Below, piece after piece: positions 6,284 to 7,452 of a stretch of 7,452 nucleotides of DNA. The stretch is from GCA-2737125 sp044336815 (GTDB lineage Bacteria; Actinomycetota; Actinomycetes; S36-B12): the NCBI GenBank assembly GCA_044336815.1, contig JBIIOU010000100.1, positions 1-7,452 of the forward strand. The letters are read 5' to 3'. The notes beneath the pieces were generated by a model. It was not told where the DNA came from. It saw only the letters and a list, made by a program, of their open reading frames with translations, and did not search any database. Positions within the stretch are counted from its first letter, which is position 1; every line of letters starts with the position of its first letter. The translations under genes and the position numbers were made by a program.

Positions 6284-7452
6284 TACTGCGTTCAATAAAG
6301 CCGAGTGGGTCTTTTAGATCGTCAGCGCCGGGTAGTAAATCGGGGTGACCCCAAAGCGCGTCACGATCATCGAGTGACCCCATACTGCGCACCGCAGCAA
6401 ACAAGGTTGCGGCCTCGCGAAGTGATCTTGGCCGTAGCTCCATACCGACAAGTGTTGAGAACATCTTTTCGGCCGGCCCGCCAGCGGCACGACGACGGCG
6501 CATAGTTTCGCGCAATGCCATTGCGCTCGGCATCCGATTCGCAATAGCAATGTCAACAACATCGTCAACCCAGCCCTCAACCAGTGCCAATAGAGTCTCT
6601 AGGCGGGCGAGAGCCGCGCGTTGCTCATCGGTATCGGCTGGTTGTAGTAGCCCCGAAGCCATTAATTGCTGCAAGGCCTCCGGGTTACTTAAGTCAACGC
6701 CGTCCATTGCCTCACCAAGTCGCGAAGAGTCAACGCGGATGCCACCGGCATACTCTTCAATCGCCCCAACCAGCCGCGGGCGTAGCCAAGCAACATGCGC
6801 GAAAAGGCGTTGGTGCGCTGACTCTCGAAGGGCAAGATAAAGCCTTACATCATCTGCCGAAACTCCGATACCTTCGCCAATCAAGTCAATGTTGTTCGGT
6901 AATAGTGCGCAAGTTGCCTCGGCCGTTAGTGGGATTCCGATATCACCGGCGCCAACAACCTCTTGTGCTAGCGCAGCCAGTGACTGCCCGAGCTGCATGC
7001 TGAAAGCAGCTGCACCAAGTTGTTGCACCATGCCCATCATCGGGCGGAGCATTGCCGCCATTTCAGCGGGCACACCACCGGGGAACATCCCGCGCAACTG
7101 CTCTGGCAAAGCTGCAGTTAGCTCTTCTGGCGATAACCCTTCGGCTTCTGGCGCGGAATCTGTCAAAACCTGTTGCATTTGAATGGCAATCGGTTCGATG
7201 TAGCGCTGCCACATCGGTAACGTGGCTTCGAACCACTCTGATCGGCTCCAAGCTCGCGGCGGCGAAGCGACAGCTGGGAATGCGGTTGCTTCATCAAGCC
7301 ACAAGTCTGCAAGTCGCATCGATTCGACAACCGCGCGCTGCTGAGCGTCAGCAATAACAGGATCACCGGCCGTAGTCAGAGTCTTTCTGGCAATCTCACG
7401 CACAATCGCCCAGTTGACCGGTCCACTACTTGGGTTTTGCATCATCTGGCCC
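6264..7452 (-). CDS. COG5282/DUF2342 zincin-like protein ('zinc-dependent metalloprotease'), 5'-truncated
   Basis: Recognised by GPVNWAIVREIARKT near the start, RLADLWLDEAT, AWSRSEWFEATLPMW, LRESAHQRLFAHVAWLRPRL, ALVEGWVDDVV and the C-terminal LVGMELRPRSLREAATLF and DRDALWGHPDLLPGADDL-DPLGF, all typical of actinobacterial DUF2342 proteins. Databases often call these zinc-dependent metalloproteases, but the place where HExxH would sit reads RESAH (bases 6813-6827), so peptidase activity is unproven. Two ATG codons lie at 7443-7445 and 7440-7442, but the frame stays open to the window edge (GQ precedes MMQNP). Family members usually have a glycine-rich N-terminal stretch before GPVNW, so the true start is probably beyond base 7452. 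There is no signal peptide or membrane segment in the visible part, which suggests a cytosolic protein. Its 3' end overlaps the NUDIX gene start. Confidence 0.88.
   Translation of the reverse strand, partial: GQMMQNPSSGPVNWAIVREIARKTLTTAGDPVIADAQQRAVVESMRLADLWLDEATAFPAVASPPRAWSRSEWFEATLPMWQRYIEPIAIQMQQVLTDSAPEAEGLSPEELTAALPEQLRGMFPGGVPAEMAAMLRPMMGMVQQLGAAAFSMQLGQSLAALAQEVVGAGDIGIPLTAEATCALLPNNIDLIGEGIGVSADDVRLYLALRESAHQRLFAHVAWLRPRLVGAIEEYAGGIRVDSSRLGEAMDGVDLSNPEALQQLMASGLLQPADTDEQRAALARLETLLALVEGWVDDVVDIAIANRMPSAMALRETMRRRRAAGGPAEKMFSTLVGMELRPRSLREAATLFAAVRSMGSLDDRDALWGHPDLLPGADDLKDPLGFIERSNEPDVG

Overview
The window looks like chromosomal DNA of an actinobacterium (Actinomycetota). The main evidence is a block of minus-strand genes typical of that phylum: a UPF0182 membrane protein, a membrane-anchored PDZ/Lon-like serine protease, an actinobacterial-type NUDIX hydrolase and a COG5282/DUF2342 zincin-like protein. 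In mycobacteria the same UPF0182, PDZ protease and DUF2342 genes lie next to each other (Rv3193c-Rv3195, from memory). GC content is in the 50s percent by hand sampling, lower than in most soil actinobacteria. An aquatic or small-genome lineage is therefore possible, but the genus cannot be fixed from this sequence.

Layout from left to right. Bases 1-1078 (+) hold the 3' part of a hydantoinase B/oxoprolinase-family gene (HyuB) that starts outside the window. It converges, with only 11 bp between stop codons, on a minus-strand cluster read right to left: a 70-residue single-pass membrane protein (5379-5167), the PDZ/Lon-like protease (5170-4061) and the 989-residue UPF0182 protein (4059-1090). 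These three are packed with a 4-bp overlap and a 1-bp gap, so they are very probably one operon acting at the cell envelope. To the right, the DUF2342 protein (5' end cut by the window edge) and a NUDIX hydrolase overlap each other and also read leftward.

The most unusual part is the 370-bp non-coding gap at 5380-5749. It contains a perfect nested two-stem inverted repeat of 73 nt (5418-5490). Next to it are five same-orientation DnaA-box-like sites (one exact, four degenerate) whose starts fall at about 22-bp steps, ending in an AT-rich patch. This resembles a replication-origin or DnaA-titration module, but no dnaA, dnaN or rep gene is present and hand counts of G and C on the two flanks show no skew switch. 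Its role is open. Apart from this gap the window is ordinary conserved actinobacterial sequence.
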